This document shows, one piece after another, positions 52,001-60,663 of a stretch of 64,000 nt of DNA. The notes under the pieces are model-generated. The model did no database searches, had not been told where the DNA came from, and saw nothing but the letters and a program-made list of their open reading frames with translations. A program made the position numbers and the translations under genes. This DNA comes from Hymenobacter crusticola (GTDB taxonomy: Bacteria > Bacteroidota > Bacteroidia > Cytophagales > Hymenobacteraceae): positions 682,001-746,000 of the forward strand of contig NZ_MTSE01000001.1 of the NCBI RefSeq assembly GCF_002154225.1, read 5' to 3'. Each line of letters opens with the position of its first letter. Within the stretch, counting starts at the first letter, position 1.

Positions 52001-52403
52001 CTCCGTTGAAGCAGAAGGCGAAGCATACACGCTCACCACCGACGACGTAGAAATCCGCACCCAGGACTTGCCCGGCTGGCTCGTAGCCACCGACGGTCCG
52101 CTCACGGTAGCGCTCGACGTGACCCTGACCGAGGAACTGCGCCAGGAAGGCGTAGCCCGTGAGTTGGTGAACCGCTTGCAGAACCTGCGCAAAGACAGCG
52201 GCTTGGAGGTGCAGGATAAGATCCGGGTGACCCTAGGCAACCAGCAGCCCGAGCTAACCGCCGCCGTGCAGTCGTTCGGCGACTACATTCGCACCGAAAC
52301 GCAGGCTCTAGCTCTGGATTTCGCGGCTGATGTGAACGGCGGTGCTGTGCTGGAGTTTGATGATTATAATGTGCCCGTGCGGCTAGAAGTCGCAACGAGC
52401 TGA
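49017..52403 (+). CDS. ileS: Isoleucine--tRNA ligase
   Basis: The protein has 1128 residues. It is a class I synthetase charging tRNA-Ile, with an editing domain for valine. The HIGH motif appears as GIHH in YEGPPSANGAPGIHHVMART and KMSKS as GEKMSKSKGNAVDP near residue 672. Editing-domain signatures include AWTTTPWTLAANTGLAVG and GTGIVHISPTFGADD. The C-terminus has the anticodon-binding domain (WVLSKLQSLLLEVRGHYDSY) and a long extra domain typical of the eukaryote-like type II IleRS found in Bacteroidota, which is longer than the 940-residue E. coli form and often tolerant of mupirocin. Confidence 0.97.
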   Translation: MKYPEFKQPLNYAQVGTDILKWWQENGIFEKSVSSREGQPTFVFYEGPPSANGAPGIHHVMARTVKDIFCRYQTLLGKQVPRKGGWDTHGLPIELQVEKELGITKEDIGKKISIEDYNQRCRETVMRFKAQWDDLTQKMGYWVDLDDPYITFKPEYIESCWALLKKLYDKGLLYKGYTIQPYSPAAGTGLSSHELNQPGTYHDVKDTTIVAQFKVTREEASEKLFAAATDEAPVYIMAWTTTPWTLAANTGLAVGKNIRYVLVRTFNPYTHAPIHVVLAKDLVSRYFSEKGATTSLEEYQAGDKVLPWRLEGEFVGSDLVGIHYERLFGQDQGFPAFEGEERAFRVIVGDFVTTEDGTGIVHISPTFGADDFRAAQLADIPALLVPDADGKLGPIVDRTGRYVPQMGEFGGRWVKNYDGHDQSGADYKTLDESIAIKMRKAGTAFKTEKYEHTYPHCWRTDKPVLYYPLDSWFIKTTAVKDRLIELNKTINWKPESTGTGRFGNWLENLVDWNLSRSRYWGTPLPIWRTQDGTEEICIGSIAELKVEIEKAIAAEIMTHSPLGEGDKLDLHRPYVDDIFLVSPSGQPMYRETDLIDVWFDSGAMPYAQWHYPIENAEKFQKNFPADYIAEGVDQTRGWFFTLHALAVMLEDSVAYKNVIANGLVLDKNGEKMSKSKGNAVDPFATLAQFGPDATRWYMIVNAPPWDNLKFDPTGVTEVQRRFFGTLFNTYSFYALYANLDEYSYDAASAVPAAERSELDRWVLSKLQSLLLEVRGHYDSYDPTKAARAIQDFVTDQLSNWYVRLSRRRFWKGELTADKRAAFDTLYECLYAVGQLMAPIAPFFAEWLYQNLMEAQTTGEKVESVHLTLLQEARTELIDAALEERMELAQRISSLTHSLRKKSVLKVRQPLQRILVPVLNESTREQVGKVEDLICAEVNVKHVEFLDDTSGVLVKSVKPNFKRLGQQYGPKLKVVGARIQQMTPEEITQLEKLGSLSVEAEGEAYTLTTDDVEIRTQDLPGWLVATDGPLTVALDVTLTEELRQEGVARELVNRLQNLRKDSGLEVQDKIRVTLGNQQPELTAAVQSFGDYIRTETQALALDFAADVNGGAVLEFDDYNVPVRLEVATS

Positions 52404-52412
52404 GGCTGAACG

Positions 52413-52443
52413 ACTCACCTGCCCCTCGAAAAGGCGGGTGAGT
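52413..52443 (+). terminator. Hairpin downstream of ileS
   Basis: ACTCACCTGCC (52413-52423) pairs with GGCGGGTGAGT (52433-52443; one T-G pair) with a 9-nt loop. It begins 9 bp after the ileS stop; no T-tract follows. Confidence 0.5.
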
Positions 52444-52667
52444 ACACCGCCGCACAAAGCGTTTTGTCGCCCTGCTTATTCGGTTAAAAAGGGCATAAAA
52501 CACCCTCCGAACCATATACTATCCACGTAGAGGCCACGCTGCACGACCATGCCGCAAAGTCCAAAAATCTTCGTCACTTTGTACCCTAGGAGAGAAGAGG
52601 TTCTAAGTCTGACAGCGTGTCAGAGGCGAAGTCTCACTTCTCACTTCTAATCTCTCACTTCTCAAGA

Positions 52668-53321
52668 ATGAAGTACTGGAAATATTACTTGGTGGCATTG
52701 TTGGTCATCGCTATTGATCAACTCTCGAAGTGGGCCGTGCACACTTACATGCAGCCTGGTATGCCCGGCGAAGTTCCAGTGTTTGGCGACTGGTTTAAGC
52801 TGCACTACACGCTCAATCCAGGCATGGCTTTCGGTGTGGAACTGCCGCCGCCCTACGGTAAGATTCTGCTCACAAGCTTCCGCCTAATAGCCGTAGTAGG
52901 CATCATGTACCTGATCCGCTACTATTGGAAGCGGCACGCAGCTGCCGGCTTCTTAGTATGCGTTGGGCTGATCTTAGGGGGCGCTATCGGCAACCTCATC
53001 GACTCTATCTTCTACGGTATCATTTACAATAACGCGCCCTTCGGAGCCCCTACGCCGTGGTTTCACGGACAGGTAATTGATATGCTTTTCTTCGATTCGC
53101 CCGATGGCTTCTTTCCGGCGGCGTGGCCACTCATCGGCGGAAAGATGATTCCGGATTACCCGATCTTCAACATCGCCGACTCAGCCATCTTCATCGGCGT
53201 TGTACTCATTCTCTTTAATCAGAAGCGTTTCTTCGAGCACGAAGAGTCTGCCCCGACGGTGGAAGCACCACGCCACAGTACTGAAGCGCCTTCCACGTCG
53301 GAGCCCGTGCAGCCGGTTTGA
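52668..53321 (+). CDS. lspA: Lipoprotein signal peptidase
   Basis: The protein has 217 residues from the ATG at 52668; an in-frame upstream start at 52617 would translate a TCTCACTTC-repeat stretch and is rejected. LspA cleaves prolipoprotein signal peptides in the inner membrane. Four helices and the conserved DQLSKWAVHTY, LHYTLNPGMAFGV, GGAIGNLIDSIFYG and catalytic IFNIADSAIFIG (two active-site Asp) are present. A 40-residue insert (NAPFGAPTPWFHGQV, FDSPDGFFPAAWPLIGG) and a C-terminal Glu/Ser/Pro tail are typical of Bacteroidota versions. It would process the many lipoproteins encoded nearby. A large inverted repeat begins 19 bp after the stop. Confidence 0.94.
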   Translation: MKYWKYYLVALLVIAIDQLSKWAVHTYMQPGMPGEVPVFGDWFKLHYTLNPGMAFGVELPPPYGKILLTSFRLIAVVGIMYLIRYYWKRHAAAGFLVCVGLILGGAIGNLIDSIFYGIIYNNAPFGAPTPWFHGQVIDMLFFDSPDGFFPAAWPLIGGKMIPDYPIFNIADSAIFIGVVLILFNQKRFFEHEESAPTVEAPRHSTEAPSTSEPVQPV

Positions 53322-53339
53322 TGTTTCTGTAGAACCTAG

Positions 53340-53428
53340 GTGTCAGCCTGACGAAGCAAGGACCTTACCTCGTACTAGTAGCAAGAAGTTGCTCGCGAGG
53401 TAAGGTCCTTGCTTCGTTAGGCTGACAC
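53340..53428. repeat. 33-bp inverted repeat with nested hairpin between lspA and ABC ATPase
   Basis: Arms 53340-53372 and 53396-53428 are reverse complements over 33 bp with one mismatch. The 23-nt loop contains a smaller hairpin (AGCAA/TTGCT). It has no T-tract and is much longer than a terminator, so it is better viewed as a mobile or repetitive palindrome that may also terminate transcription. Confidence 0.7.
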
Positions 53429-53544
53429 GCGTTTTGCTCGTAGTTCTCTCGCCCTTGAGTTGCCAATAAGGTCCTTCTTGCATCAGCAGGACCGCCGTTT
53501 TTTAAGTAGCTTTGGTAACAACCACTGCTTTCCCCTAGCTTCTT

Positions 53545-55563
53545 TTGTTCGTGCAGCAGCCTCTTCTTTCCGTCTCCAACCTTACCATTGATTTCAACTC
53601 GCACCGGGGTGCCACGCGGGCAGTGAACAATATTTCCTTTGAGCTACACAGAGGAGAGACCCTAGCTATTGTGGGTGAGTCGGGTTCGGGAAAGTCGGTG
53701 ACGTCGCTGGCTTTGATGGGGCTGATTCCGATGCCGCCCGGTCGCATCGTGTCGGGGGAGACGCGGTTTCAGTCGGCGCAACTCGGGGAAATTGATTTGC
53801 TAAAGCTCTCGGATCAGCAGCTGCAACAGGTGCGCGGCAACGACATCAGCATGATCTTTCAGGAGCCAATGACCTCGCTGAACCCGGTGTACACCTGCGG
53901 CAGTCAGGTGGTGGAAGCACTACGCCTACACACGAAGCTGAACGAAAAGGAAGCCGCTGCCCGCACCGTGGAGCTATTCACGATGGCACAGCTGCCGCGC
54001 CCCGAGAAAATCTTCACGTCGTACCCGCACGAAATCAGCGGCGGCCAGAAGCAGCGTGTGATGATTGCCATGGCCATGGCTTGTAACCCCGCCATCCTCA
54101 TCGCCGACGAGCCTACCACTGCCCTCGATGTGACGGTGCAGGCGCGCATGCTCCAACTCATTGACGACCTGCGCCGGGAGCATAACACCGCCGTGCTGTT
54201 CATTACCCACGACCTAGGAGTAGTAGCTGAAATTGCCGACCGCATCCTCGTGATGTATCGCGGGCGAGTAGTGGAGCAGGGCCGCGTCCTCGACATTTTC
54301 ACCAATCCGCAACATCCCTATACCAAAGGGCTACTGGCTTGCCGACCAAAATTATCAATAGGCAAAAAAAGATTGCCCGTAGTGGCTGATTTCATGCGGG
54401 AAGCACCCGATGGGAGCTTTATTACTACTGAAACTGCCTTTGCGCAACCCGCTGATGGCGAAGGCGCTGTCCTGTCGATAAGCAACCCTCAGAATAGCAA
54501 TGAGACTACCAAAACGTTCCCCGTGGAACATCGCGTTTCACAGCTGGCCGAACCGCTTGTCGGCTTCAATACGGCTCCTGCTACAGAGTCAGGCCAGCCT
54601 TTGCCTAGTACTGCTGCTGTACCCTCGCTTGTTGGCGTAATAGAAGATCTTACCGCTGGAAAGCAAGGAGGTAGGGTTGCTGCAAATGGTCCCCATCAGG
54701 AGAATGGCGTAGTAGCTGCAACGCTTGCTAGTGCTTCAACGCCACTCTTACAGGTCGAGAACCTACAGGTGTACTTCCCGATTCGTAAAGGCTTCTTCAA
54801 CCGCAAGCCAGAGTTTGTGAAGGCCGTCGACGGCGTGAGCTTCGATATTTACCGCGGCGAAACCGTTGGTTTGGTAGGGGAGTCCGGTTGCGGCAAGACG
54901 ACCCTAGGCCGGGCGCTGCTACGGCTCGTGGAACCCACGGCTGGCCGGATCTTATTTGAAGGCACCGACCTAGCTGCCTTGCCAACGGGCGAACTACGCC
55001 GGCGGCGTCGCGAATTTCAGATGGTGTTCCAAGACCCATACGCGGCGTTGAACCCGATGATGACAGTAGGTGAGGCCATCTTAGAACCCATGCGTGTACA
55101 CGGCGTAGGCGGCACCAAAGCACAGCAAAAGGCGCGGGTACAAGAGCTACTGCTTACCGTGGGCTTGCGCGATGATCATTACCTGCGCTACCCGCACGAG
55201 TTCTCCGGGGGCCAACGCCAGCGCATCTGCATTGCCCGTGCCTTAGCCTTGCAACCCAAGTGCATTGTGTGCGACGAATCCGTTTCGGCCCTTGACGTCT
55301 CGGTGCAGGCGCAGGTGCTGAATCTGCTCAATGATCTGAAGCGCGACTTCGGCATCACTTACCTATTCATTACCCACGACCTGTCGGTAGCTAGGTTTAT
55401 GTCGGACCGCTTGCTGGTAATGAGCAAAGGGCAGATCGTGGAGAGTGGCCCCGCCGCGCAAGTGTACGCGCACCCACAACACGAATACACCCGCACGCTG
55501 CTCGGCGCCATCCCGAAGGATGAGCCGGCTGACATTCGCGCAGCCGTAGCCCGGCGCCTATAG
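53545..55563 (+). CDS. Fused double ATPase of an oligopeptide ABC transporter
   Basis: The protein has up to 672 residues from a TTG at 53545; a GTG at 53551 is equally plausible. Domain 1 has Walker A GESGSGKS, signature SGGQKQR and Walker [13 protein letters not shown]; domain 2 has [16 protein letters not shown] and [12 protein letters not shown]. Each ends in the oligopeptide-binding extension ([26 protein letters not shown]). This is the DppD-DppF or YejF/GsiA-type fused ATPase of peptide import. An unusually long linker of about 115 residues (285-398), rich in S, T, P and G, joins the halves. The permease and binding-protein genes are not in the window. Confidence 0.92.
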   Translation: MFVQQPLLSVSNLTIDFNSHRGATRAVNNISFELHRGETLAIVGESGSGKSVTSLALMGLIPMPPGRIVSGETRFQSAQLGEIDLLKLSDQQLQQVRGNDISMIFQEPMTSLNPVYTCGSQVVEALRLHTKLNEKEAAARTVELFTMAQLPRPEKIFTSYPHEISGGQKQRVMIAMAMACNPAILIADEPTTALDVTVQARMLQLIDDLRREHNTAVLFITHDLGVVAEIADRILVMYRGRVVEQGRVLDIFTNPQHPYTKGLLACRPKLSIGKKRLPVVADFMREAPDGSFITTETAFAQPADGEGAVLSISNPQNSNETTKTFPVEHRVSQLAEPLVGFNTAPATESGQPLPSTAAVPSLVGVIEDLTAGKQGGRVAANGPHQENGVVAATLASASTPLLQVENLQVYFPIRKGFFNRKPEFVKAVDGVSFDIYRGETVGLVGESGCGKTTLGRALLRLVEPTAGRILFEGTDLAALPTGELRRRRREFQMVFQDPYAALNPMMTVGEAILEPMRVHGVGGTKAQQKARVQELLLTVGLRDDHYLRYPHEFSGGQRQRICIARALALQPKCIVCDESVSALDVSVQAQVLNLLNDLKRDFGITYLFITHDLSVARFMSDRLLVMSKGQIVESGPAAQVYAHPQHEYTRTLLGAIPKDEPADIRAAVARRL

Positions 55564-55589
55564 CGCCAAGACTCAGTTTCGCGCACCGT

Positions 55590-55649
55590 TACAACTGCAC
55601 ATTCACTGGCCAGGTACCTAGGTGCCTGGCCAGTGAATGTGCAGTTGTA
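55590..55649. repeat. 60-bp near-perfect palindrome
   Basis: Positions 55590-55614 and 55625-55649 are perfect 25-bp reverse complements, and the 10-nt centre (TACCTAGGTG) is itself palindromic apart from one T-G pair. Its centre is the locally abundant octamer ACCTAGGT. It lies 26 bp after the ABC gene stop and could terminate it, but no T-tract follows. Confidence 0.75.
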
Positions 55650-56086
55650 TGGACAAGCTAGGCGCATAACCTTGGGTCAGAAAACCCCCAACAATACCGG
55701 TCGGACACTTACAGCGCCGGACCAGCAGCAGGCAGTCAAACGGAGGATGGGAGTGGCTGCTAGCACTGTCGTAGGACGATGCGCAATGACTAGGCGTTAT
55801 GCCACAAACGCGTGCCTATTTTGAATGAATTCTACGCCGTTATCGTTGAATCAGGTAGCTATGGTAAGTCTCGCATGACCCGGCATTTTGCGCTGCCAAT
55901 AGTTATTCTCAGATATATTCCGTAGTATCTGATCGAACACGGCAGCTAGCCGTTGTTCTGTGATGTGCTGGCTAGTGCCGCACTTAGTTATTCTTAATCC
56001 TGGAGCGATGCATCTACGTAAGCTCCAATCTACATTTTCTGGCCGCCTGAGAAACCGACAACAAACCGGCGGCGCCCATTTTCTAC
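55650..56086. other. Intergenic region upstream of rnr, nothing recognised
   Basis: About 440 bp without a convincing gene. Short open frames lack domains or signal peptides. No clear promoter box was seen. It should hold the rnr promoter. Confidence 0.4.
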
Positions 56087-58588
56087 ATGAAAAGAAAAGA
56101 TGAATCATCGGCTCCCCGCGCCGCCGCGAAAGCCACCCGTGCGCCGAAAGGCGAACGTACTCCGGTAACCAAAACACAGGTCTTCCGGATTTTTGCCGAC
56201 AACCCTGGCAAAGTATTGTCCTACCGTCAGCTTTCGCGTCGCCTAGGTGTGACGACGAAGGAACAGCGCGAAGACGTGTTTGCTCATCTGAAAGCCTTGC
56301 GTAATAGCAACCAGCTTACGCACCTTCAGAACGACGATTACCGCCTAACTGATGGCGCAACCTTTCTGAACGCTACTGAGCCCGCCAGCAGCCGCAAAAC
56401 GCGCAAAAACGAAACGCCGCTCGTAAGCCGTGGTGGCGCTCGGCCCATAGAAACAGAATTCGGTCAAGGCCCCGTGGTGCATCGCCGGCGGGAAGCCGGA
56501 TTCGACTTTCCCGATGCCGATCAGCCCGAGGTAAGACATCGGCGTGATACTGGTGGCGACACCATTATTGGCGTTGTGTCTTTGGCTACCGATAAGTATG
56601 CCTTTGTGGTAAGTGAAGAGAATGAAACCGACGTGCGCATCTTCACCGACCGTCTGAAGTTTGCCATGCAGGGCGACACCGTGCGGGTGCGTCTGCGCGG
56701 CTCCCGTGACGGCCGCCCCGTGGGCGACGTAGTAGAAGTGCTCAAGCGCCAGCGTACCGAAGTTGTGGGACGACTGTACGTGCAAGGCGGCATTGGTTTC
56801 GTGAAGCCAGACAACCGCAAGTTGTACTTCGATGTGTTTGTGCCGGAAGCCGAACTGCACGATGCCAAGCACGGCGAAAAGGTGCTGGTGCGCATCACGG
56901 AGTTTCCCAACGACTACGCTCGTTCGCCGGTAGGTGAGGTGGTGCGCAGCTTCGGACCCGCCGGAGAGAACGAGGCCGAAATCAACGCCATCATGGCGGA
57001 ATTTGGCTTGCCCTTCGAGTTCCCCGCAGCTGTGGAAGAAGAGTCGCAAGGTATTCCGGATGTAATTGATGCCGCCGAAATTTCTCGCCGCCGTGACTTC
57101 CGTTCGGTAACTACTTTCACCATCGACCCCGCCGACGCCAAAGACTTCGATGATGCCTTGTCGATTCAGCAGCTCGAAAATGGACACTGGGAAATCGGCG
57201 TGCACATTGCCGATGTAACCCACTACGTGCGCCCTGGTACCGAGCTAGAGCGTGAGGCTAAGTACCGCGCTACCTCGGTGTACTTGGTCGACCGTGTGAT
57301 TCCGATGCTACCCGAGCGCCTCTCCAACGGGCTTTGCTCGCTGCGCCCAAACGAGGATAAGCTGACCTTCTCGGCCGTGTTTGAACTCGACGAAAAGGGC
57401 AAGCTGTACGACTCGTGGTTTGGCAAAACCATTATCCATTCCGACCGTCGCTTCTCTTACGAGGAGGCACAGGAACGTATCGAAACCAAGGAAGGCGACT
57501 ACGCTGCGGAAGTCAATCTGCTCAACGACATTGCCAAAAAGCTCTGCGCAGCCCGCTTCAAGAAGGGCGCCATCAGCTTCGAAACGCAAGAGGTGAAGTT
57601 CCGTCTCGATGCCGAGGGCAAGCCCCTAGGTGTGTACGTGAAGGAGCGCAAGGATGCGCACAAGATGATTGAAGAGTTCATGCTGCTCGCCAACCGTAAG
57701 GTGGCTGAGTTCGTGTTCAAACTCAAGTCTCGCAAGCCGCGCTTCACGATGGTGTACCGTACCCACGATGCGCCTGACCCAGACCGCCTAGAGAACTTCG
57801 CGCTCTTCGCAAAGAAGTTCGGCCACACCCTCGATTTGAGCAACCCCAAGAAGCTCAGCAATGAGCTCAACGACCTCTCGGAGGAAGTGATGGGCCGCCC
57901 GGAGCAAAACGTCATCCAGACGCTAGCAGTACGGACGATGTCGAAAGCCAAATACACCACTGAACCCCTAGGTCATTTCGGCCTAGCGTTCGACCACTAT
58001 TCGCACTTCACCTCGCCCATTCGTCGCTACCCCGATATGATGGCGCACCGTCTGCTGGAGCATTATCTGGAAGGTGGCAAGAACGTGGAAGTCGAGCCGA
58101 TTGAGGAAGACTGCAAACACTCCTCGGAACGCGAGAAAGTAGCGGCCAACGCTGAGCGGGCCAGTATCAAATACAAGCAGGTCGAGTTCATGTCGAACGT
58201 GATTGGCGAGACCTTCAAGGGCGTGGTATCAGGCCTAACGGAGTGGGGCATGTTCGTGGAAATCGAGGAGAACAAGTGCGAAGGCATGGTGCGCTTGAGC
58301 GAGATTCCCGGCGACTTCTACGAGCTCGACAAGGACAACTACCGCATCGTAGGGCAGCGCACTAAGCGCATCATTCAGTTCGGCGATGAGATGCAGATCA
58401 TCGTGAAAGCCGCCAACCTGCTCGACCGCACCATCGACTTCGAATTGGTGGATAACCGCCCCGATTCTGTGAAGCGCCGGGAGCAGGAAGAGCGTGAAAG
58501 CCGCGGTGGTCGTGGTGGCCGAAGCGGCGGCAAAGGCAGCCGACCAGAGCGCGAGTCGCGCGGTGGCAAAGGCAGCCGTCGGCGCTAA
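56087..58588 (+). CDS. rnr: Ribonuclease R
   Basis: The protein has 833 residues. It is a processive 3'-5' exoribonuclease able to degrade structured RNA. An N-terminal winged-helix domain (TKTQVFRIFADNPGKVLSYR, RRLGVTTKEQREDVF) is followed by cold-shock domains (about 150-270), the RNB catalytic domain beginning with TIDPADAKDFDDALSI near residue 347 (the metal-binding Asp cluster), HFTSPIRRYPDMMAHRLLEH, and an S1 domain (EFMSNVIGETFKGVVSGLTE, GMFVEIEENKCEGMVRL). The C-terminal tail is RGG-rich (ESRGGRGGRSGGKGSR), which may add RNA affinity. The N-terminal 25 residues are basic. A terminator follows. Confidence 0.96.
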   Translation: MKRKDESSAPRAAAKATRAPKGERTPVTKTQVFRIFADNPGKVLSYRQLSRRLGVTTKEQREDVFAHLKALRNSNQLTHLQNDDYRLTDGATFLNATEPASSRKTRKNETPLVSRGGARPIETEFGQGPVVHRRREAGFDFPDADQPEVRHRRDTGGDTIIGVVSLATDKYAFVVSEENETDVRIFTDRLKFAMQGDTVRVRLRGSRDGRPVGDVVEVLKRQRTEVVGRLYVQGGIGFVKPDNRKLYFDVFVPEAELHDAKHGEKVLVRITEFPNDYARSPVGEVVRSFGPAGENEAEINAIMAEFGLPFEFPAAVEEESQGIPDVIDAAEISRRRDFRSVTTFTIDPADAKDFDDALSIQQLENGHWEIGVHIADVTHYVRPGTELEREAKYRATSVYLVDRVIPMLPERLSNGLCSLRPNEDKLTFSAVFELDEKGKLYDSWFGKTIIHSDRRFSYEEAQERIETKEGDYAAEVNLLNDIAKKLCAARFKKGAISFETQEVKFRLDAEGKPLGVYVKERKDAHKMIEEFMLLANRKVAEFVFKLKSRKPRFTMVYRTHDAPDPDRLENFALFAKKFGHTLDLSNPKKLSNELNDLSEEVMGRPEQNVIQTLAVRTMSKAKYTTEPLGHFGLAFDHYSHFTSPIRRYPDMMAHRLLEHYLEGGKNVEVEPIEEDCKHSSEREKVAANAERASIKYKQVEFMSNVIGETFKGVVSGLTEWGMFVEIEENKCEGMVRLSEIPGDFYELDKDNYRIVGQRTKRIIQFGDEMQIIVKAANLLDRTIDFELVDNRPDSVKRREQEERESRGGRGGRSGGKGSRPERESRGGKGSRRR

Positions 58589-58615
58589 GGACTAAGCTAG
58601 GTGCTATTTGTAAGG

Positions 58616-58648
58616 AGCCCCAATGTCTGTGGATGTTGGGGCTTTTTA
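58616..58648 (+). terminator. Rho-independent terminator after rnr
   Basis: AGCCCCAA (58616-58623) pairs with TTGGGGCT (58635-58642), followed by a T-tract. Confidence 0.88.
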
Positions 58649-58797
58649 TGGCAAATGCTGCTCGTGCTCCCGTTTCCAGACAGCTTATTTGCTAGCCCAA
58701 GATTTACGCCCTAGGCTAGGTACCTGGAGGAGGGCAGAAGGGATAAATAGCGACCGTACTTTCCCGCGTCCAAACCACCAAGTGTTTCCTCCGTACC

Positions 58798-59796
58798 TTG
58801 TTCGCTCAACCCCTTCTTGCCCCTGTGGACCTCTCTTTCTTCACGCAAAAAATTGCTGCCGGCCTAGCTGAACTGCGCTACGGCGCCGCACCCGAAGCCC
58901 TGTATGAACCCATCCGCTACATCATGGCGCTGGGTGGTAAGCGCATTCGCCCCTTGCTCACCTTGCTTGGGGCGCACTTGTTCACCGACGACCTAGGTCC
59001 GGTGGTGCGCCCTGCCTTAGCTACTGAAGTCTTCCATAACTTCACCCTGCTCCACGACGACCTCATGGACCAAGCGCCCCTGCGGCGCGGCCAGCAGACA
59101 GTACACGAAAAGTGGAATCCCAACGTGGCTATTCTGAGCGGCGACGTAATGCTGGTGCGGGCCTATGAACTCTTCTTTGATGTGTCACCTACGTTGCTAC
59201 CCACTGTGCTGCGCAAGTTCAGTCAGACGGCCGCTGAGGTATGCGAGGGTCAGCAGTGGGACATGAACTTCGAGACGGAAACCCAGGTCAGCATCCCGCA
59301 ATACCTCGACATGATTCGGCTGAAAACGGCCGTGCTGCTTGGCTTCTGCCTAGAGCTAGGCGCCCTGCTCGGGGGTGCATCGGCCGCTGATGCAGACCGC
59401 TTGCGGCAGTTCGGTACAGACATCGGCTTAGCTTTCCAGTTGCGCGACGATTTGCTCGACGTATACGGCGATGCTGCCACCTTTGGCAAGCGGGTCGGCG
59501 GTGATATTGTATCGGACAAGAAGACCTTCTTGCTGCTCACCGCCCAGGCCCAAGCAGCTGCCGAGCAGCAGGCAACCCTCGCCCAATACATCGGCCAACC
59601 TGTGCAAGATGCGGAGGCCAAAGTGCGGGACGTCACGGCCGTGTACGACACCCTCGGGATACGGCCGCAGACGGAAGAAATCATCAACGAATACTTCGTC
59701 CAAGCACTGCGCCACCTCGACCAAGTAGCTGTTCCCGCCGACCGTAAAGAGCCGCTACGCCGCTTAGCCCTTCAACTCATGGAGCGCGAAAGCTAG
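58798..59796 (+). CDS. Polyprenyl diphosphate synthase
   Basis: The protein has 332 residues from a TTG at 58798; a GTG at 58825 gives a typical N-terminus (DLSFFTQKIAAGLAEL) too. It extends allylic diphosphates with isopentenyl diphosphate to make quinone side chains, carriers or farnesyl/geranylgeranyl diphosphate. Both aspartate-rich motifs are present: LLHDDLMDQAPLRRGQQT and QLRDDLLDVYGD, with GGKRIRPLLTLL at the start. The residues before the first motif (EVFHNFTLLHDDLMD, F and T upstream) suggest a longer-chain product than FPP, but chain length is not certain. It ends at 59796 with no strong terminator. Confidence 0.92.
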   Translation: MFAQPLLAPVDLSFFTQKIAAGLAELRYGAAPEALYEPIRYIMALGGKRIRPLLTLLGAHLFTDDLGPVVRPALATEVFHNFTLLHDDLMDQAPLRRGQQTVHEKWNPNVAILSGDVMLVRAYELFFDVSPTLLPTVLRKFSQTAAEVCEGQQWDMNFETETQVSIPQYLDMIRLKTAVLLGFCLELGALLGGASAADADRLRQFGTDIGLAFQLRDDLLDVYGDAATFGKRVGGDIVSDKKTFLLLTAQAQAAAEQQATLAQYIGQPVQDAEAKVRDVTAVYDTLGIRPQTEEIINEYFVQALRHLDQVAVPADRKEPLRRLALQLMERES

Positions 59797-59912
59797 GCTA
59801 GATGCAGGCCGGCAAGTGGAAGCAGTGTGCCCGAATAGCTTTCGGCTAGTCTTTCACGCCCCGGTTAGCGCATCAAGTAATTAATCCCATCATACAACGT
59901 CTTTTCAACTCC

Positions 59913-60557
59913 ATGTTCGCAGTCGATGCCACCCTCGTTCTGATTCTGCTGACGGCAGCTATTTCCATCTATGCTTGGTCGAACCCTGAGTTTCAGGATA
60001 GCTGGATCCTAAACCCCTTTGTGATGCGCAAGCGCAACGAGTGGTACCGCTTCCTGACCGCCGGTTTCCTGCACGCCGACCTGATGCACCTGATCTTTAA
60101 CATGTTTGCCTTCTACTCATTTGGCGTTATCATTCAGGCGGTTTTCGAACGGTTTTTTGGCCCCCAAGATGGCCTCTTGTGCTACCTAGTGCTCTACTTA
60201 GGAGGTATCATTGTGTCTGATATTCCGTCTTACATCCGCCACCGCAAAGATGTTGACTACCGGAGCCTAGGTGCTTCTGGGGGCGTAGCTGCTGTTATTT
60301 TCGCGAGTATCCTATTCAATCCAGTAGCGCCCAAGGGAAGTGGTATTTACGTCTTTCCCATTCCATTTCCCATTCAGCCTTTCCTGTTCGGGTTGCTGTA
60401 CCTAGGCTACTCGTACTACCAAGGGCGCCGACAAGGAGGCAACATTAACCACGATGCTCACTTCTACGGTGCACTCTACGGCATGCTAGTCACGCTGATA
60501 ATGTTTCCGGAAGCTGGGTCTATTTTTCTAAGCCAAGTCAAACAATATTTGTTTTAA
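59913..60557 (+). CDS. Rhomboid-family intramembrane serine protease
   Basis: The protein has 214 residues with six membrane helices. The rhomboid signatures are RFLTAGFLHADLMHLIFNMF (helix 2 region, with conserved His and Asn), the catalytic serine in LGASGGVAAVIF, and the catalytic His in NHDAHFYGALYGMLV. These proteases cut transmembrane substrates in the lipid bilayer. The substrate is unknown. It lies 116 bp after the polyprenyl synthase gene and may be transcribed with it; an AT-only palindrome follows. Confidence 0.94.
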   Translation: MFAVDATLVLILLTAAISIYAWSNPEFQDSWILNPFVMRKRNEWYRFLTAGFLHADLMHLIFNMFAFYSFGVIIQAVFERFFGPQDGLLCYLVLYLGGIIVSDIPSYIRHRKDVDYRSLGASGGVAAVIFASILFNPVAPKGSGIYVFPIPFPIQPFLFGLLYLGYSYYQGRRQGGNINHDAHFYGALYGMLVTLIMFPEAGSIFLSQVKQYLF

Positions 60558-60581
60558 TTAATTGATTATCATTGATTTACA

Positions 60582-60605
60582 ATATAAAATTGTTCAATTT
60601 TATAT
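60582..60605. repeat. AT-only perfect palindrome after rhomboid gene
   Basis: ATATAAAATTG (60582-60592) and CAATTTTATAT (60595-60605) are perfect reverse complements with a 2-nt loop, in an AT-rich stretch after the rhomboid stop. It may act as an mRNA-end hairpin or a protein-binding site. Confidence 0.5.
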
Positions 60606-60663
60606 CTATTCGGAGAGGTGTGCGTAAAAACGCCAAACAATGTTCACTTTCTCTCTCCACACC

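Noticed and set aside
54515..54530. Possible second parS site (CGTTCCCCGTGGAACA) in the ABC ATPase linker
   Set aside because: Three mismatches to the 63506 site, and it breaks the central CACGTG symmetry; likely chance in a linker.
55633..55824. 63-codon open frame after the 60-bp palindrome
   Set aside because: Starts inside the palindrome's right arm and shows no coding pattern.
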